Shown: positions 1 through 11,770, counted from the stretch's first letter. The stretch: 64,000 nt of DNA from Siphonodentalium dalli (GCA_032622095.1 CP136069.1:32336194-32400193), one strand, 5' to 3'. Numbers and translations: made by a program. The notes: a model not told the origin generated them from the sequence alone.

Positions 1-440
1 GCTGAATACTTCACGTGATCAGTTCGTATTTGGTTAGCACACAATCAACATGCTAACGTAATTGCGCTGTACACCGGGGGGGGGGGGGGTCGGAAATTTC
101 TGTCAGGCATGTATGCTGATTTCTTCCTTTCGACCCTTGTTGTGACCACCCACCCCCGCGTCCAAATATTTTTCCGTTTTCGGCAGTTTTTTCCGACCAT
201 TTTTGGACACCCACCCTGTGAGTTGCGGAAAAAAATGGTTTGTTGGTCCCGTCGACCACCCATCCACCACGTCATACGTGCCCGGAAAAAATCCCCCCTG
301 TTATTCTAAGGTGTTTTAAGCCAAACTCATTGCAAATATAGTCAACAAAATTGTTTGAGTTGCGAAAAAAATGTTTGTTGGTCCCATCGACAACTCACCC
401 ACCCCGGCATACGTGCCCGGGAAATCCCGCCCCTGTGTAA
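1..440. repeat. Imperfect direct duplication with G/C-run tracts
   Basis: A segment at about 221-300 (ttgcggaaaaaaatggtttg, then a proline-codon-like CCACCCA stretch and a tacgtgcccgg tail) recurs at about 355-435 with small differences. A G-run of about 13 bases lies near 77-89. The short open frames here on both strands follow the low-complexity composition and show no domain. Confidence 0.6.
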
Positions 441-544
441 ACCAGAATAATCAAACATGACTTTTAGCGATGTACAATTCCATATCTTTCAGATTAAGGC
501 AATATCTATTAATGTGTGTCGCAGTATGTTTTCCCATAAACGTT

Positions 545-1135
545 GGAAAATACAATATATGGAGGATCTCTAATGAGTCGCAATTCTATACGAAATTTAT
601 TAACCGAGTGCGCTAAATTCCATTCGAGCCGAGCTTTTGCGAGCTCGAATCGAATTTAGTGGACTATAGGTTAATAAATTTCGTGTACAGTAATGACCAA
701 AGTCAATTACTTTGGGCATTACTGTAGAATTGCGACGAACATGAGATCCATTTTATCACGCAATCATATTTTAGCAAGGAAAAACGATTTTGAAAAGGCT
801 GGAATTAAAGCATATTAATATTGATTTCCTTATCACAACCAAAGAGGAAGTGAAGACACCTTCATGAAAAAATATAGTTCCATTTTAAATGTGTCTTTTC
901 ATGTTGACCACCCTTATCACCCATGTGTATCTCACAGTCAACACGAAATAACCCAAACCAACACAAGTCGAGTATCATAATTATATATCTAATTAACATA
1001 ATAATAAAGTTCCTGCACAGACATCAACATCATTGCGCTGAACTCTTAACGTCACTGCGCGTGGTAATAATACACATGACATTGTGTCTTACTAAAATAT
1101 ACGAGGCCGAGTTCAGGTGTTAATTATGTGATACA
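545..1135. repeat. R1 dispersed repeat, copy 1
   Basis: This begins with a hairpin whose arms are gagtcgcaattctatacgaa and its complement ending near 735. It is followed by a roughly 400-bp tail with the landmarks ttccttatcacaaccaaag, ttatcacccatgt and gaggccgag. The same order of landmarks recurs at 9300-9835 and in three pieces between 29407 and 34615. It contains no coding capacity. The copy carries an extra 37-bp palindrome at 688-724 that copy 2 lacks. Confidence 0.8.
688..724. mobile_element. 37-bp palindromic insertion flanked by TA
   Basis: The arms CAGTAATGACCAAAG and CTTTGGGCATTACTG are near-perfect inverted repeats around a 7-base loop and are bounded by TA on both sides. R1 copy 2 (9300-9835) reads straight through this place with a single TA-containing site, so the palindrome is a later insertion. 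TA duplication is typical of Tc1/mariner-type transposition. Assignment to that superfamily is inference from the TA alone. Confidence 0.55.
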
Positions 1136-1262
1136 ATTATTTTCGTTTATCATTCATTATTGGTTTTATTTAGTGGGATATAAACATGTGGCATGGGCTT
1201 TCGTTTGTGGGTCAGATAGGGGAATGTATCAGGGGGGGGGGGGGCGTGGGCTAGGAGAAAAC

Positions 1263-1796
1263 AGTCTCTTTGAAAAGCCGACGAAAATCCTATATCGAAA
1301 TTACGTCTCTAGAACTCTATTAAAATTTGGTTCTGTATTGAAGGGATTCCCTCCATTTCATTGGAGAGTGGCGCAGACTGCGCGCGATTTTATTGGTTTA
1401 TGGCATAGCAGATCACGTCAGAGATCAGAGGTCAACGACGTGTTGACAATTTTCCCTCGCATTGTCAAACTCAACTATTGTTGGAAACTGAATACTGGCG
1501 ATATATCCATAATTAATTTTACTCATCGCAATATAGGAGACATCATCTTAGTGTTTTTGTTTATCAGTCTAACGATATTCATGACTGATTATCTTCGGCA
1601 TGTAATTGTAGTTATAACTATTTCAAAATAACTACGATTCTCACAAGCATTTACTACGCCAGGAATGCACTCCAAATTTGGAAACGGTTTATTACGTCAT
1701 GTTGGGAATGCCGCGTAGTCATAGAAATGAAATATTATGGACACTTCTAGAGACGTAATTCCGATATAGGATGTTCGTCGGCTTTTTAGAGAGACT
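1263..1796. mobile_element. Mutator-like MITE with about 50-bp inverted ends
   Basis: The left end runs AGTCTCTTTGAAAAGCCGAC and on to about 1313. The right end is its inverse complement, with a few mismatches, ending at 1796. The flanks are AGGAGAAAAC (1253-1262) and AGGAGAAAAG (1797-1806), a 9-bp direct repeat plus one changed base. A 9-bp target duplication with long inverted ends fits the Mutator superfamily. No transposase frame is present: the 167-codon frame crossing the left end begins outside the element and resembles no domain. Confidence 0.7.
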
Positions 1797-1806
1797 AGGA
1801 GAAAAG

Positions 1807-2595
1807 ATCAATAAAATGGGAACCACTGACCCCCTAGCGGAAACCTTGCACATACCAATACTTACAACCATGTATTGTCCACATTGTTATGGATATCGTT
1901 AGTATTCTAGGAGTGTTTAGTGATGCAACCACGAATGTTTAAAATTATGTTTGAATTTTATTCCATTGTTCTCATTATGTACTAATATCTACTAATCTAT
2001 AATATGACCATTAACGACCAAAGGTAACACCATATGCATAAGTAAGGATAATAATTGTTATAAATTGTTATCACAATCTGTTGATAAATACACATAACCA
2101 ATATTTAATAACACGACGACCATATAAACTCGCGTAATAAAAAACCCAGTACTAAACTAAGAATGTCTGTATTTGGTTTGACATTCTCATCAAAATTAGT
2201 TAATTTATTAAAATTTAATTGGGATAGTTTCATTCTTTAAAGTGGCAAAAACAAAACATGGAAGCAAGTTCCTTTTTGAGTTGGCAACCGCTATCCCTAA
2301 CGGGCATGATTTCATCCGAAATCAACACAAATATTTACCCCGTTTGCACAACAATCGCATGTCGGTTTTATCTGAATAATGGGTAACGTCTCACCATCAG
2401 ATGTAAAGCCTATAGTATACGCCCTGTGGCCGTCATATTTGGTAACGTCACAAAATCGGATTTACAGCTTTTTGCGTTCAGCAGTCGTTACTAATATCTA
2501 CTAATGTCGACTAATGTAATAGAGTTATTCATCTTACTCCATATGACCTTCAATTTGATATCTTATTTTGAATTCAAGTTAAAATAGATATGTTG
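1807..2595. other. AT-rich intergenic stretch, nothing recognised
   Basis: I see no gene-like frame, RNA gene or clear repeat structure here. Short partial repetitions of ctaatatctactaat occur near 1981 and 2491. Confidence 0.5.
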
Positions 2596-2599
2596 ACAA

Positions 2600-2795
2600 A
2601 TCTGGCACATCCTAAATACGACGTTATAGTTCAACTAAAATATATTCATAAATTCAACGTTATATCTGTATTCAACAATAACATATTCAAAAATCCAATG
2701 TTATAGCTGTATTCAACTTTAATATATTCATAAATCCAATGTTCAAGTTGTATTCAACTATAATAAATTAATACGAATATATTGATGATCCGCCA
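2600..2795. repeat. About 41-bp tandem repeat, 3-4 copies
   Basis: The unit reads roughly atattcataaatccaatg then ttatagctgtattcaac. Copies start near 2640, 2682 and 2722 with 10-20% divergence, and a partial copy lies upstream. Confidence 0.7.
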
Positions 2796-3147
2796 GCTGT
2801 ATTGAACTATTGTAAATCAATATGAATATCGACAATCCGCGGTTTCAATACAAGATGTAAAATCCAAATTGAAATGACTCAAAAATAGTGCTGCAAGTAT
2901 GATACCACATTGTCTTTGTAACGAAATAAAGCGAAAGTCGCTAGCTAAAGGTGTCACGATAGCGCGCAGTGGACGATGCAATGACTCATCCATTGACCCA
3001 ATGTGTTTACGAGCTAATTATTTTCCCTCATTTATTACAATTCAGAAAGACATACTCATGTAATTATTCAATAAAATAATCTTGAGCAAGATGTTTGCAA
3101 AGCAAATTGTATCTACATTTATAGCTTGCTCTGATGTTTCACAACGG

Positions 3148-3398
3148 TTAACACTTTGAGTGGCAGGTCAATTTCTGTATCAACCCATTTACCCTGTGCC
3201 AATGCATTCTCTTATATATGCGAGTCGACCATAGGTCGCCTCGTATATATAAGAGAATGCATTGGCCTAACAATTGTTTTGTTGTTGTTTTTTTTTTACA
3301 ATTTTTTACAATTTTAATATATTTTATTATATTCTTTAACAGACTTGTTGTGTAGGTTTAGGGCCGATTAGATCGGCCCCTGGCACTCAAAGGGTTAA
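3148..3398. mobile_element. TTAA-flanked MITE type 2 carrying a 69-bp hairpin
   Basis: TTAA at 3148-3151 and 3395-3398 bound inverted ends CACTTTGAGTGGCAGG and CCTGGCACTCAAAGGG. TTAA duplication and C-rich termini fit piggyBac-type elements. Inside, at 3198-3266, is the hairpin that starts gccaatgcattctcttatat. This outer terminus differs from the CCCTTTACCC type at 4.2, 4.7 and 8.6 kb although the hairpin is the same. No transposase is present. Confidence 0.7.
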
Positions 3399-4051
3399 CA
3401 CTTCAACGTGGTTGTCCAACCGAATACCCGATGCCATAGTGTTTGTGGGGTACTAAACTTGCATAGTCTTGTGGGGACGATCTTTAATAGTTAAATCAGG
3501 TGTTGTTGGTGGTAGAACATGTCGATTAGTTGCCTACTGCCGCTAAATCGGGACTCGCCTCAAGACGCCCCTATGGATGGACACAACCTTCTGGAATCGA
3601 TATCAAATCAGGAGCTTCGAATTGTTTTAAATAAAATCAATTACTTAGATAGTTCGGGTAGATACAATATCGTACTCCGATCACAAAACATTAGCTATAA
3701 TTATAACATTATGACAGCTGATTACGGTACAATATATTAATTTGGGTTTTTATTCAATTCAGTTGTTACAGTTAATGCTGGAATCGGTATTGGGAATAGA
3801 TTGGCATGTATATATGTGGCGGTGTTTAATATAGTATTAATTAGATATGAATTTTGTCCAGAATAGCATGTTATCGAACTACCCTTAAACCGAGTAATAT
3901 CGATTTGCGACATCTCAAATTCGAGTAATATGGACTTACTACATGCCGATTATCTACTTCACTTCTATAACATAACGTGCAGGTATCAATGTTTTCAACA
4001 CGTCTTTCATATACAAGAGTTGTCAGTTACTAAGAGGCGATCTAATTAATA

Positions 4052-4211
4052 AAATTAATAGGATATTACTTGGTTGGTTTGATATTATTGGCCTGATATC
4101 AGCCCTCTGAACTCATATCAACCTTCGACCTTCGGGTCTCAGGCTGATATGATGTTACCTCGGGTTAATATCGGGCGTAATATCAATCAAACCAAATAAT
4201 ATTCTCTATTA
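4052..4211. repeat. Imperfect palindrome abutting a TTAA element
   Basis: The left arm (aataggatattacttggttg onward) pairs imperfectly with the sequence ending at 4211. GATATCAG and CTGATATG steps flank a ggtcgaaggttg-like centre. It looks like a non-autonomous inverted-repeat element. It touches the TTAA of the next element, so one may have inserted beside the other. Confidence 0.55.
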
Positions 4212-4568
4212 ACCGTTTACCCAACAAAACGGCCAAAAACGCCCAAATAAAGCTTCAACAGCCTAAAATATCTTCGGTCTGTCTCAATAGAACGATACAA
4301 ATATGGATATCATTGGAACCGGTTCATTGACCACATTGTGATGGTTACAGTTATGCCCTGTGCCAATGCATTCTCTTATATATGCGAGTCGACCATAGGT
4401 CGCCTCGCATATATAAGAGAATGCATTGGCCCTAAAAAAAAATCTTTTTATCATTTTTAATATGTGTTAAGCCAATGCATTCTCTTATATATGCTCGGCG
4501 ACCTATGGTCGACTCGCATATATAAGAGAATGCATTGGCACAGGGCCGTTCTGTTGGGTAAAGGGTTA
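4209..4568. mobile_element. TTAA-flanked MITE type 1 with two opposed hairpins
   Basis: The left end is TTAA plus CCGTTTACCCAACA and the right end is TGTTGGGTAAAGGG plus TTAG, a decayed TTAA. Hairpins lie at 4362-4430 and 4471-4539 in opposite orientation, shown by the single asymmetric base next to the CGACC/GGTCG step. Between the left end and the first hairpin is a 130-bp unique arm that also occurs in the 4708 and 8569 copies. No coding sequence is present. Confidence 0.75.
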
Positions 4569-4707
4569 GCACACATATCACATAAAACATCAAAATAATG
4601 ATTGGACATCGTCATATTTAAAGATTCTTTGTCTTGTTTACAGCCTAAAAACACAGCATGTGTATCTTGTCTATTTCATAAAATAATTTGATCGAACCAA
4701 GAGTCCT

Positions 4708-5184
4708 TTAACCCTTTACCCAACAAACCGGCCAAAAACGCCCAAATAAAGCTTCAACAGCCTAAAATATCTTCGGTCTGTCTCAATAACACCATACAAA
4801 TATGGATATCATTGGAACCGGTTCATTGACCACATTGTGATGGTTACAGTTATGCCCTGTGCCAATGCATTCTCTTATATATGCGAGTCGACCATAGGTC
4901 GCCTCGCATATATATAAGAGAATGCATTGGCCTAACAATTTTTCATCATTTGTTATTATTTTTTAACACTTTTTACCATTTTTTTCTTACATTCTTTTAC
5001 AATTTTATAATTTTTTCTTACAGTTTTTAACAATTTTTATAATATTTTTCTACATTCTTTGACAATTTTATCATTTTTAATATGTGTTAAGCCAATGCAT
5101 TCTCTTATATATGCGAGGCGACCTATGGTCTTAAATATAAGAAAATGCATTGGCACAGGGCCGTTCTGTTGGGTAAAGGGTTAA
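4708..5184. mobile_element. TTAA-flanked MITE type 1, longest copy
   Basis: TTAA at 4708-4711 and 5181-5184 flank CCCTTTACCCAACA and TGTTGGGTAAAGGG, which are perfect 14-bp inverted ends starting with CCC. Hairpins lie at 4861-4931 and 5091-5154, and the second has lost part of one arm. The spacer between them consists of T-rich, loosely repeated words such as ttacattctttnacaatttt. Confidence 0.8.
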
Positions 5185-5730
5185 GATGAGGTTTTGATGT
5201 CCAAATATCGACCTTTAACATAAAAACGTTTTAACACGGTTTAACAGTTTGACAGCCCATGATTCGGTCGCCCGAAATTAGCAGATAGTGAAGACAAATT
5301 CTCAGTATGAGCATTTCTGATAGTTTTGACGGATTTCTTGTGGATCATTTTTCGGATTGTTGGCGTAGGTATTTCTGACTACCATGCACACAGTATTTGG
5401 TATCAAATCGGACCGTTGACTATAATAGTTGAATTTAGGATTTGCCAGACCTCTTTCTGCCGCTTATCAGCCTTCAAAAGTGACAAAAGGCACTCGCTAT
5501 GGGTAAATGTGCAAAAATATAAGAGTCTGTTAACTCATCACCAATGAGAAGAACATGATGACATCAATACGCTTTCTTCTTTTATTCATAATTTATAGTT
5601 CTCCAATAATGAACTTTAGAATGTTGAAACCATTGTTATGTAAACAAAATTGTTACAGTGATTTGTCAACAAACATCTGGAATCGCCAGTAAGTTCACAT
5701 ATGTTAGTTTGGATATGATTTTCAGTAAAT

Positions 5731-6345
5731 TGATCAATGAGTTGACCTTTTGCACATGTTACCGTTAAGTTTGTATTAAACTTTGTTATTCATTTGGTCT
5801 ACTTGGACTTTTGGACATTGACAACAAATGTATTTGATACAAATTGCTGTAGCTTCCACTGTGCCAATGCATTCTCTTATATATGCGAGTCGACCATAGG
5901 TCGCCTCGCATATATAAGAGAATGCATTGGCCTAACAAATTTGATATTATTTTTTTTATAATTGTTAAAAAATATAAGAAAATATGAAAACAATGATAAA
6001 GAATGAAAACAATGATAAATTGTTAAAGAATGTAAGAAATAATGATACAAAATTATAAAATGGTAAAGAATGTAAGAAAAAATTATAAAAAATGTTGACG
6101 AATGTAACAAACAATGATAATTTTTTTTATAAAAATTGTTAAAGAATGTAATATAAATTGATAAAAAATGATAAACAAAAAATTGTTAGGCCAATGGTCG
6201 ACTCGCATATATAATATAATGCATTGGCACAGGGTATTTAATGTTGCGCCAATTAGGATTTTTTTTCAATGAGTTGACCTCTTGCACATGTTACCGTTAA
6301 GTGTGTATTAAACTTTGTTATTCATTTGGACTACTTGGACTGTTA
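5731..6345. repeat. About 85-bp direct repeats flanking a hairpin module
   Basis: The segment atgagttgaccttttgcaca to ctacttgga (about 5737-5813) recurs at about 6269-6340. Between the copies lie a complete 69-bp hairpin (5863-5931), a spacer of repeated gttaaagaatgtaagaaa-type words, and a truncated second hairpin (about 6193-6236). The 77-codon frame on the minus strand at 5877-6110 is the T-rich spacer read backwards and is not a gene. Confidence 0.65.
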
Positions 6346-6888
6346 TCGTAATTTCACTGTAACCCTAGTATTTACATAAACATGGTTTTAACATGCGAAA
6401 TCTCATTATTGGAGAGTTTTTAAAATGAAAATAAGAACAAATAAATTCTATTTTTTCATGAAGTTGTTGATGATTGTTGTGCGGACTTTTATGTTATTTC
6501 GCATGAACCCACGGGGACCCTCACACATATAGAAGCATGCACTATGGGGTGTCATCTGATCCAGTCTATGTGGGTCTCTCTATGGGTTATGTTATTTCGC
6601 ATATGAACCCATTTCGAAGGCATTGTATGCCTTTACACAGACGAAGTCACTCGATCGGAACGAAAGCATATAATTGGATGTGTGATACATATATTTTAAG
6701 TTACTTTGTTTCTTAATAATAATAATAATCCATTTTCAAAAACATGATGCGAAAATAATACACCATATGAGAATTCACATCTAAAAAAAAAACAAAAACG
6801 CACACAGTATAGACCACGTGACAAGCTATTTATTCACCTTAACTAGTCGCTTGCAATTTTATGTGAGCGGGCTCGCTTTCTCCCCACA
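6346..6888. other. Intergenic, a short direct repeat only
   Basis: The phrase tatgttatttcgcat plus gaaccca occurs at about 6489 and 6588, flanking an imperfect inverted segment around 6510-6580. No gene evidence is visible. Confidence 0.4.
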
Positions 6889-6891
6889 TAA

Positions 6892-7155
6892 GGGTACGTT
6901 CAGTGCTACAGTAATTTGCCTCCAAACACCTGTATGATTTTTTATTCTTGCGAGATAATTGCCTGATATTTACAGGCAAATTCCGGTAGCATCGTTACTA
7001 GTGGAAATACAGAAAATTTACTTCGCACGCAGTTAGCTGTGGTACAGATGCACGTCATGTGCTTGTTTCCGTTCATGGTATGGTACCATATCGTTTTCTA
7101 CGACAAAATGCCAGCAAACCCTGTTGTGTAAACTTTCCAGTGTATGAACGTACCC
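6892..7155. mobile_element. PIF/Harbinger-like MITE, TAA-flanked
   Basis: TAA at 6889-6891 and 7156-7158 bound a 264-bp element that starts GGGTACGTTC and ends GAACGTACCC. Three-base TWA duplications and G-rich termini fit PIF/Harbinger. The right half is closely similar to 17151-17539 (for example ttctacgacaaaatgccagc), which establishes a family. The element is non-coding. Confidence 0.75.
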
Positions 7156-7518
7156 TAAGATTATTTCTCAGCTATTAGCTTCGACTTATCTGAAAATAAC
7201 CATTTATAGTGCTGACATAGCAATGAAGCACTATGTGTTTCGGTCGTTTGATTATCATATGTTCAAAATGCATGTCTGACTGATAAATTCAGCATGTATA
7301 TGGATCAAGGCCGTGGAGGAAGTGAACTCGCAATTTGATATTATTGTCTCATATAAACCATTTACATGGTGGTTGGGATTAAAATTATTGAATTTGAATT
7401 ATGCACTTGCAGTGGTGTAGATAACAAAAAAATCGTAATTTCTATTGTGTAGATATAATTATTGAAGATTTACCAATGGCATGGGTTCTTAAAGCAAGTC
7501 AATTGAAATTCAGTTTGC

Positions 7519-8060
7519 TAAATATTTTTGCGGCTAAATGTCATGACGTCATTTGACTCATTTAATCCGGAGATATGTCAGATATCCAGATCCTCGCACA
7601 TGTCTGCAAATAGTGTGTCTGTCATTTGCAGAAAGAGGTCCCCAGAGGGTGAATTTAGTGATGCTATCCCGCATAGCTCGCTAGCATCACAAAATTCACC
7701 CTCTGGAGACCTCATTCGGCTTATGCCTCATCTTCTGGGAAGTATCTATACTCTCAAATTAACATTGTTTTTAGTTACAGTTTCTATATCCCCTAATTTG
7801 CAGCAGATAAAATGCATAATCGAGGTGCCCAATGGGTGAACATCACCAACTTCAGCTGAGGAACTTCAATCTGATCCTAGGTCTACCATAGCAGTTGGGG
7901 AGACCTAAGCAGAATGAGGTTCCCAGAGGGTGAATTTAGTGATGCTAGCCCGCTATGCGGGATAGCGTCACTAAATTCACCCTCTGGGGACCTCATTCTG
8001 CAAATGACAGGCACGCTATTTGCAGGCTTGATCCTCGCACACGTCATGCTATATCATCGA
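7519..8060. repeat. Twin-hairpin repeat, copy 1
   Basis: Two long hairpins lie about 200 bp apart, at about 7637-7717 and 7908-8000. Each has arms based on cagagggtgaatttagtgat and gaggtcccc. A paralogous pair with the same intervening sequence order is at 23740-24240. The two predicted frames here (103 and 71 codons) run through the hairpin arms and repeat the same peptide forwards and backwards, so they are not genes. Confidence 0.75.
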
Positions 8061-9130
8061 GAGGCGGGAGCCGAAACCAATGAATTTATGTTCCATTATG
8101 AAGCCCCGGGACGTTTTCTCGGTGACTAGTTTATGGAGTGTGTGCGGATTGCGTGAGGTACTTATTTGTCATGGCTGGTAAACAGGAATAAAGTTGAGAA
8201 TTTTTTTTTTACTTTTTTATATGACTGAATAATTGAGTGGCCCCCTCGACTCCGTATGGAAGACTACATTCATTCAGAATTTGAAAATCTAAATGTCATG
8301 AACAGCCAATATAATAAGATCTTGGGTCTTTTGGGAGGGAGATAATTTCATCAAAATGGACATTTGTTTATTCGTGCAGATAATATCACAGTATGCATGA
8401 CATTAAATTCGCAGATTATTTTTTAATTACATCACGTGAACAAATTAGCATTCACTAAGGTTATAGCAAGCTTAGCTTTGATATATCTGACATTTCCTCC
8501 TGAAAATTGTAGAAGAAAGGAACACCATTGACTGTGACTGGTACTTGATCATATCCTGGTACACGTCATTAACCCTTTACCCAACAGAACGGCCCTGTGC
8601 CAATGCATTCTCTTATATATGCGAGTCGACCATAGGTCGCCTCGCATATATAAGAGAATGCATTGGCTTAACACATTAAAAATTATAAAATTATTAAAGA
8701 ATGTAAGAAAAAATGGTAAAAAGTTTTTTAGGCCAATGCATTCTCATATATATGCGAGGCGACCTATGGTCGACTCGCATATATAGGAGAATGCATTGGC
8801 ACAGGGCATAACTGTAACTATCACAATGTGGTCAAGGAGCCGATTCCAATGATATCCATATTTGTATGGTTCTATTGAGACAGACCGAAGATATTTTAGG
8901 CTGTTGAAGCTTTATTTGGCCGGTTTTGGCCGGTTTGTTGGGTAAAGGGTTAAATGTGCTTTTGTCATTTATTTGTATTTATATTTATGTATCTCAAATG
9001 CCATATATATTGGTTTATCGAGATTAAAGAATTGAATTGAATACTATCAGCGAGAGGCGGGAGCCGATACCACACAACCTATGTTACATTATGAAGCTCC
9101 ATGACGTGTTCTCGGTGACGTATGAACTGT
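8058..9130. repeat. About 78-bp direct repeat about 1 kb apart
   Basis: The segment starting gagaggcgggagccga at about 8060 recurs at about 9052, including cattatgaagc and ttctcggtga. The interval holds the TTAA element at 8569-8953. Confidence 0.55.
8569..8953. mobile_element. TTAA-flanked MITE type 1, opposite orientation
   Basis: TTAA at 8569-8572 and 8950-8953 flank CCCTTTACCCAACA and TGTTGGGTAAAGGG. Hairpins lie at 8599-8667 and 8732-8800. The unique arm (catcacaatgtgg ... gaagctttatttgg) is on the right here and on the left in the 4209 and 4708 copies, so this copy is inverted relative to them. The intact TTAA pair and matching termini suggest it is among the youngest in the window. 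Confidence 0.85.
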
Positions 9131-9161
9131 ACGATGATTGGTCGTTATCTAAGAAATGAAT

Positions 9162-9270
9162 GTAGTTTGAGTGTTTTACTAAGGGGTATGTCGTTGTGGA
9201 CTTTGGTCAGCGGTTCACTGTTCTCCAACGACCACAGCATCATACCCCTTAATAGATAAACTCAAACTGC
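9162..9270. repeat. Palindromic MITE-like element
   Basis: Arms gtagtttgag/ctcaaactgc continue through aaggggtatg/cataccccttt-like steps to a 30-base centre, about 109 bp in all. No duplication of the target is clear. Confidence 0.6.
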
Positions 9271-9299
9271 ACGAATTTATTTTATTTACATGTATATAT

Positions 9300-9835
9300 A
9301 TAGAGGATATATAATGAGTCGCAATTCTATACGAAATTGTTTAACCTAGTTCACTATATTCGATTCGAGCCGAGCATTTGCGAGGCTCGAATTGAATTTA
9401 GTGGACGAGGTTAATAAATTTCGTATAGAATTGCGACGAATGTAAGATCCATTTTATCAAATAATCACATTTTAGTAAGGAAATACTATCTCGAAACGGC
9501 TAGAATTAAAATTAATTAATAATGATTTCCTTATCACAACCAAAAAGGAAGTAAAGACACCTTCAAGAAAATATAGAGTTCCATTTTAAATGTGTCGTTT
9601 CATGTTGACAACATTGTTCAACCACTCTTATCACCCATGTTTGTCTCACAGTCAACCCGAAATAACACAACACAAGTCGAATATCATAATTATTTCTAAT
9701 TAACATTCTAATGAAGTTCAGGTATTGACATCGACATCATTGCGTTGAACTCTGACGTCACTGCGGGTGGCGATAATACACGTGTGTAATACTAAAATAT
9801 ATGAGGCCGGCTTTAGGACCTAGTTATGTGATATT
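9300..9835. repeat. R1 dispersed repeat, copy 2 (uninterrupted)
   Basis: The hairpin gagtcgcaattctatacgaa ... ttcgtatagaattgcgac is followed by the R1 tail ending gaggccggctttagg. This is the only copy with no later insertion, so it is the reference for dating insertions in copies 1 and 3. Confidence 0.8.
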
Positions 9836-10499
9836 TTGTATTCCTTGTTCCATAAACTCATCTGATTTTACTTCTTCTGAAACCTTCCTGTACATGTAGT
9901 TTTGATATTATACCATGCTGCACCATACGTTAGCCCATGCAATATTCTACATATGAACGAGTGAGTAGTCTATGGCTGCGCATTTAAAACACGCTCAATT
10001 ATGTTATCTATCGTTTCTAGTCATCCATGTCAACAATATATGACGTCGGTTCGTGTTATTGTGTGTTGTATTGGTATATAAGAAGCAAGACCCAATGGGC
10101 AGTTAACCAATCACTGAAAATGATTTTTGATTTAGTGTCACACATGGGCTATGTTTACATTTATTCATATGACTATAGTGCTGTTCAACTTATATTATGG
10201 TATTTACAATAAATTCTCCAAAAAATGTTACAAATATGTCTTTCTCTAGAACATGGGATTAGCATGCATATTGGGTGGAACGTTGATGCTGACTTTTTGT
10301 TCTTCGCGCGGCCGTACTCGGCCGTGAACAAAACCCTTAGTCTACGTTCACGAAGCTGGCAAATTTTCTTGAATTTTTTCATACGTTTGTTGATGGCTAT
10401 TCTGTTGCACGATTTCGAACGATTAACGATTTCCACAATATGATTAAATACTACCAGACTATTAAGAAGACTGATGATCTTCTTCTTAAATGTGCTTAC
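9836..10499. other. Intergenic, nothing recognised
   Basis: Short frames on both strands at 10027-10443 overlap each other and show no motif. The sequence ggccgtactcggccg at about 10311 is a small inverted repeat. Confidence 0.4.
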
Positions 10500-11110
10500 A
10501 ATTAATCATCAGAACTAGCAAAAAATGGTAAAAAATCGTGGGTAGCATTTGTAACCACATTGCTGGAATTTCTGGAGATGAACAATAAGAACAAATCTGT
10601 AGTAAAGCACAAGGAGAGTTCAAAAGCTCTGACCAAACTAATATATATATATACAATATTATATGGAATCAGGAGGTGTTCAACGACAATAGAAGTAAAC
10701 AAGGTCAGAAAAACAAATTAAGAACTAAAAGGATGTTTAAGCCACAATTTGGCACAGAGCCCTGCATAACCTGGGACAATGCAATGGAGAGGCAAGTGCT
10801 AGCTCGTTTTAGGGCTAGTTCACACAGCTTGGAAATCGAGAAGGGTAGATATTTAGTCATTGATACAGATACAAGATTGTGCGAATTATGTAAACTAGAA
10901 GTTAGAGAGGAGCAACACACAATGATAAAATGTCCAATTCTAGAGAATGTGCGCAAGCCTCTTTTGAATCAAATAATAAATAAATATCCCATTATCAAGG
11001 CATTAGATAATAGCAAGAAGTTCATATGGTTCACGAGCTCCCTAATGAAATGGCTAGTTCACTTACTGATATCGCTATTTTCTGCTAGATCCCTAATTCT
11101 AACGAACACT
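10500..11110 (+). pseudogene. LINE ORF2 C-terminal remnant
   Basis: The reading frame from about 10676 encodes a region found after the reverse transcriptase domain in many invertebrate non-LTR retrotransposons. Its features are an ARFRASSHSLEIEKGRY stretch, a CELC pair, and EEQHTMIKCP about 15 residues later, giving a CxxC...H...C arrangement. The preceding sequence (10502-10675, another frame) has a KSWVAFVTTLLEFL stretch that fits the segment just upstream in such elements, so a frameshift separates the two. No catalytic core is present and the element is 5'-truncated. It is a dead fragment of a jockey/CR1-like LINE; the exact clade is not determinable by eye. Confidence 0.75.
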
Positions 11111-11179
11111 TCAGCAAAGCTACATTTGAGTAAAAACCATCACCTTGGCATACACACGCTGCAAACCTTTATTATTTTA

Positions 11180-11402
11180 TAAATGATTTCCTTATTATAC
11201 TTCCATGGTGTAACCAAGGAAGTATATTGTTTTTCTACTGAGGTCGTTTTCCGTTTATTTCGAAATAATCAGAAACTGATTGCAGTAGGAACGCGAAATC
11301 TCTAGCGAATGTAGGCATCGAAGGTTTACTACATATAATGGTATCCGGATTTCCGCCCAATGTTTCTTGGCGGAGTTATGGCCCTTTTGCGATTATTTTT
11401 CA

Positions 11403-11443
<41 letters not shown>

Positions 11444-11770
11444 CTTGACACTTTTGTAACCACTATTACTCGAAAAGTACAAGAAGTAGGACACTAAAAC
11501 TTGGTAAGTAGGTTGGGGTACATGAGTTCTATGCCTATGGCCCATAACGATTTTGTCCGCGCTTTCACCGAGGAGTTATCTCCCTTTATTTGAAAAAATG
11601 TCAGTTTATTATCTCGGAAATTATAAGAAGCAGAGCATCGAAAATTAGACCGTATGCACATCTCGATATGCACTACTGCCCACGGGCATAAAAACTTGTG
11701 TCCGCGCTTTCCCTGAAGAGTTACCGCCCATAGTTGGCAAACCTCTATTTTATTGTACTCTGTTGTCCTC
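11180..11770. repeat. Probable dispersed repeat with (ATT)n tract
   Basis: Several phrases about gagttatggcc/ccgcgctttcac/gaggagttatct recur two or three times at 11370, 11560 and 11700, suggesting a diverged internal repeat. A perfect ATT trinucleotide tract occupies about 11405-11442. No coding evidence is present. Confidence 0.4.

Noticed and set aside
77-89. Long G-runs (also 1232-1244, 43125-43135, 61911-61924) as quadruplex elements
   Set aside because: They are single runs and not four spaced runs. They are more likely homopolymer tracts with uncertain length.
1128-1631. 167-codon frame on the + strand
   Set aside because: It starts in the R1 tail, crosses a G-run and enters the Mutator-like MITE. 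It has no domain and its composition follows the repeats.
3519-3740. 73-codon frame with a proper ATG
   Set aside because: No recognised motif, no repeat partner in the window and no splice context; chance cannot be excluded.
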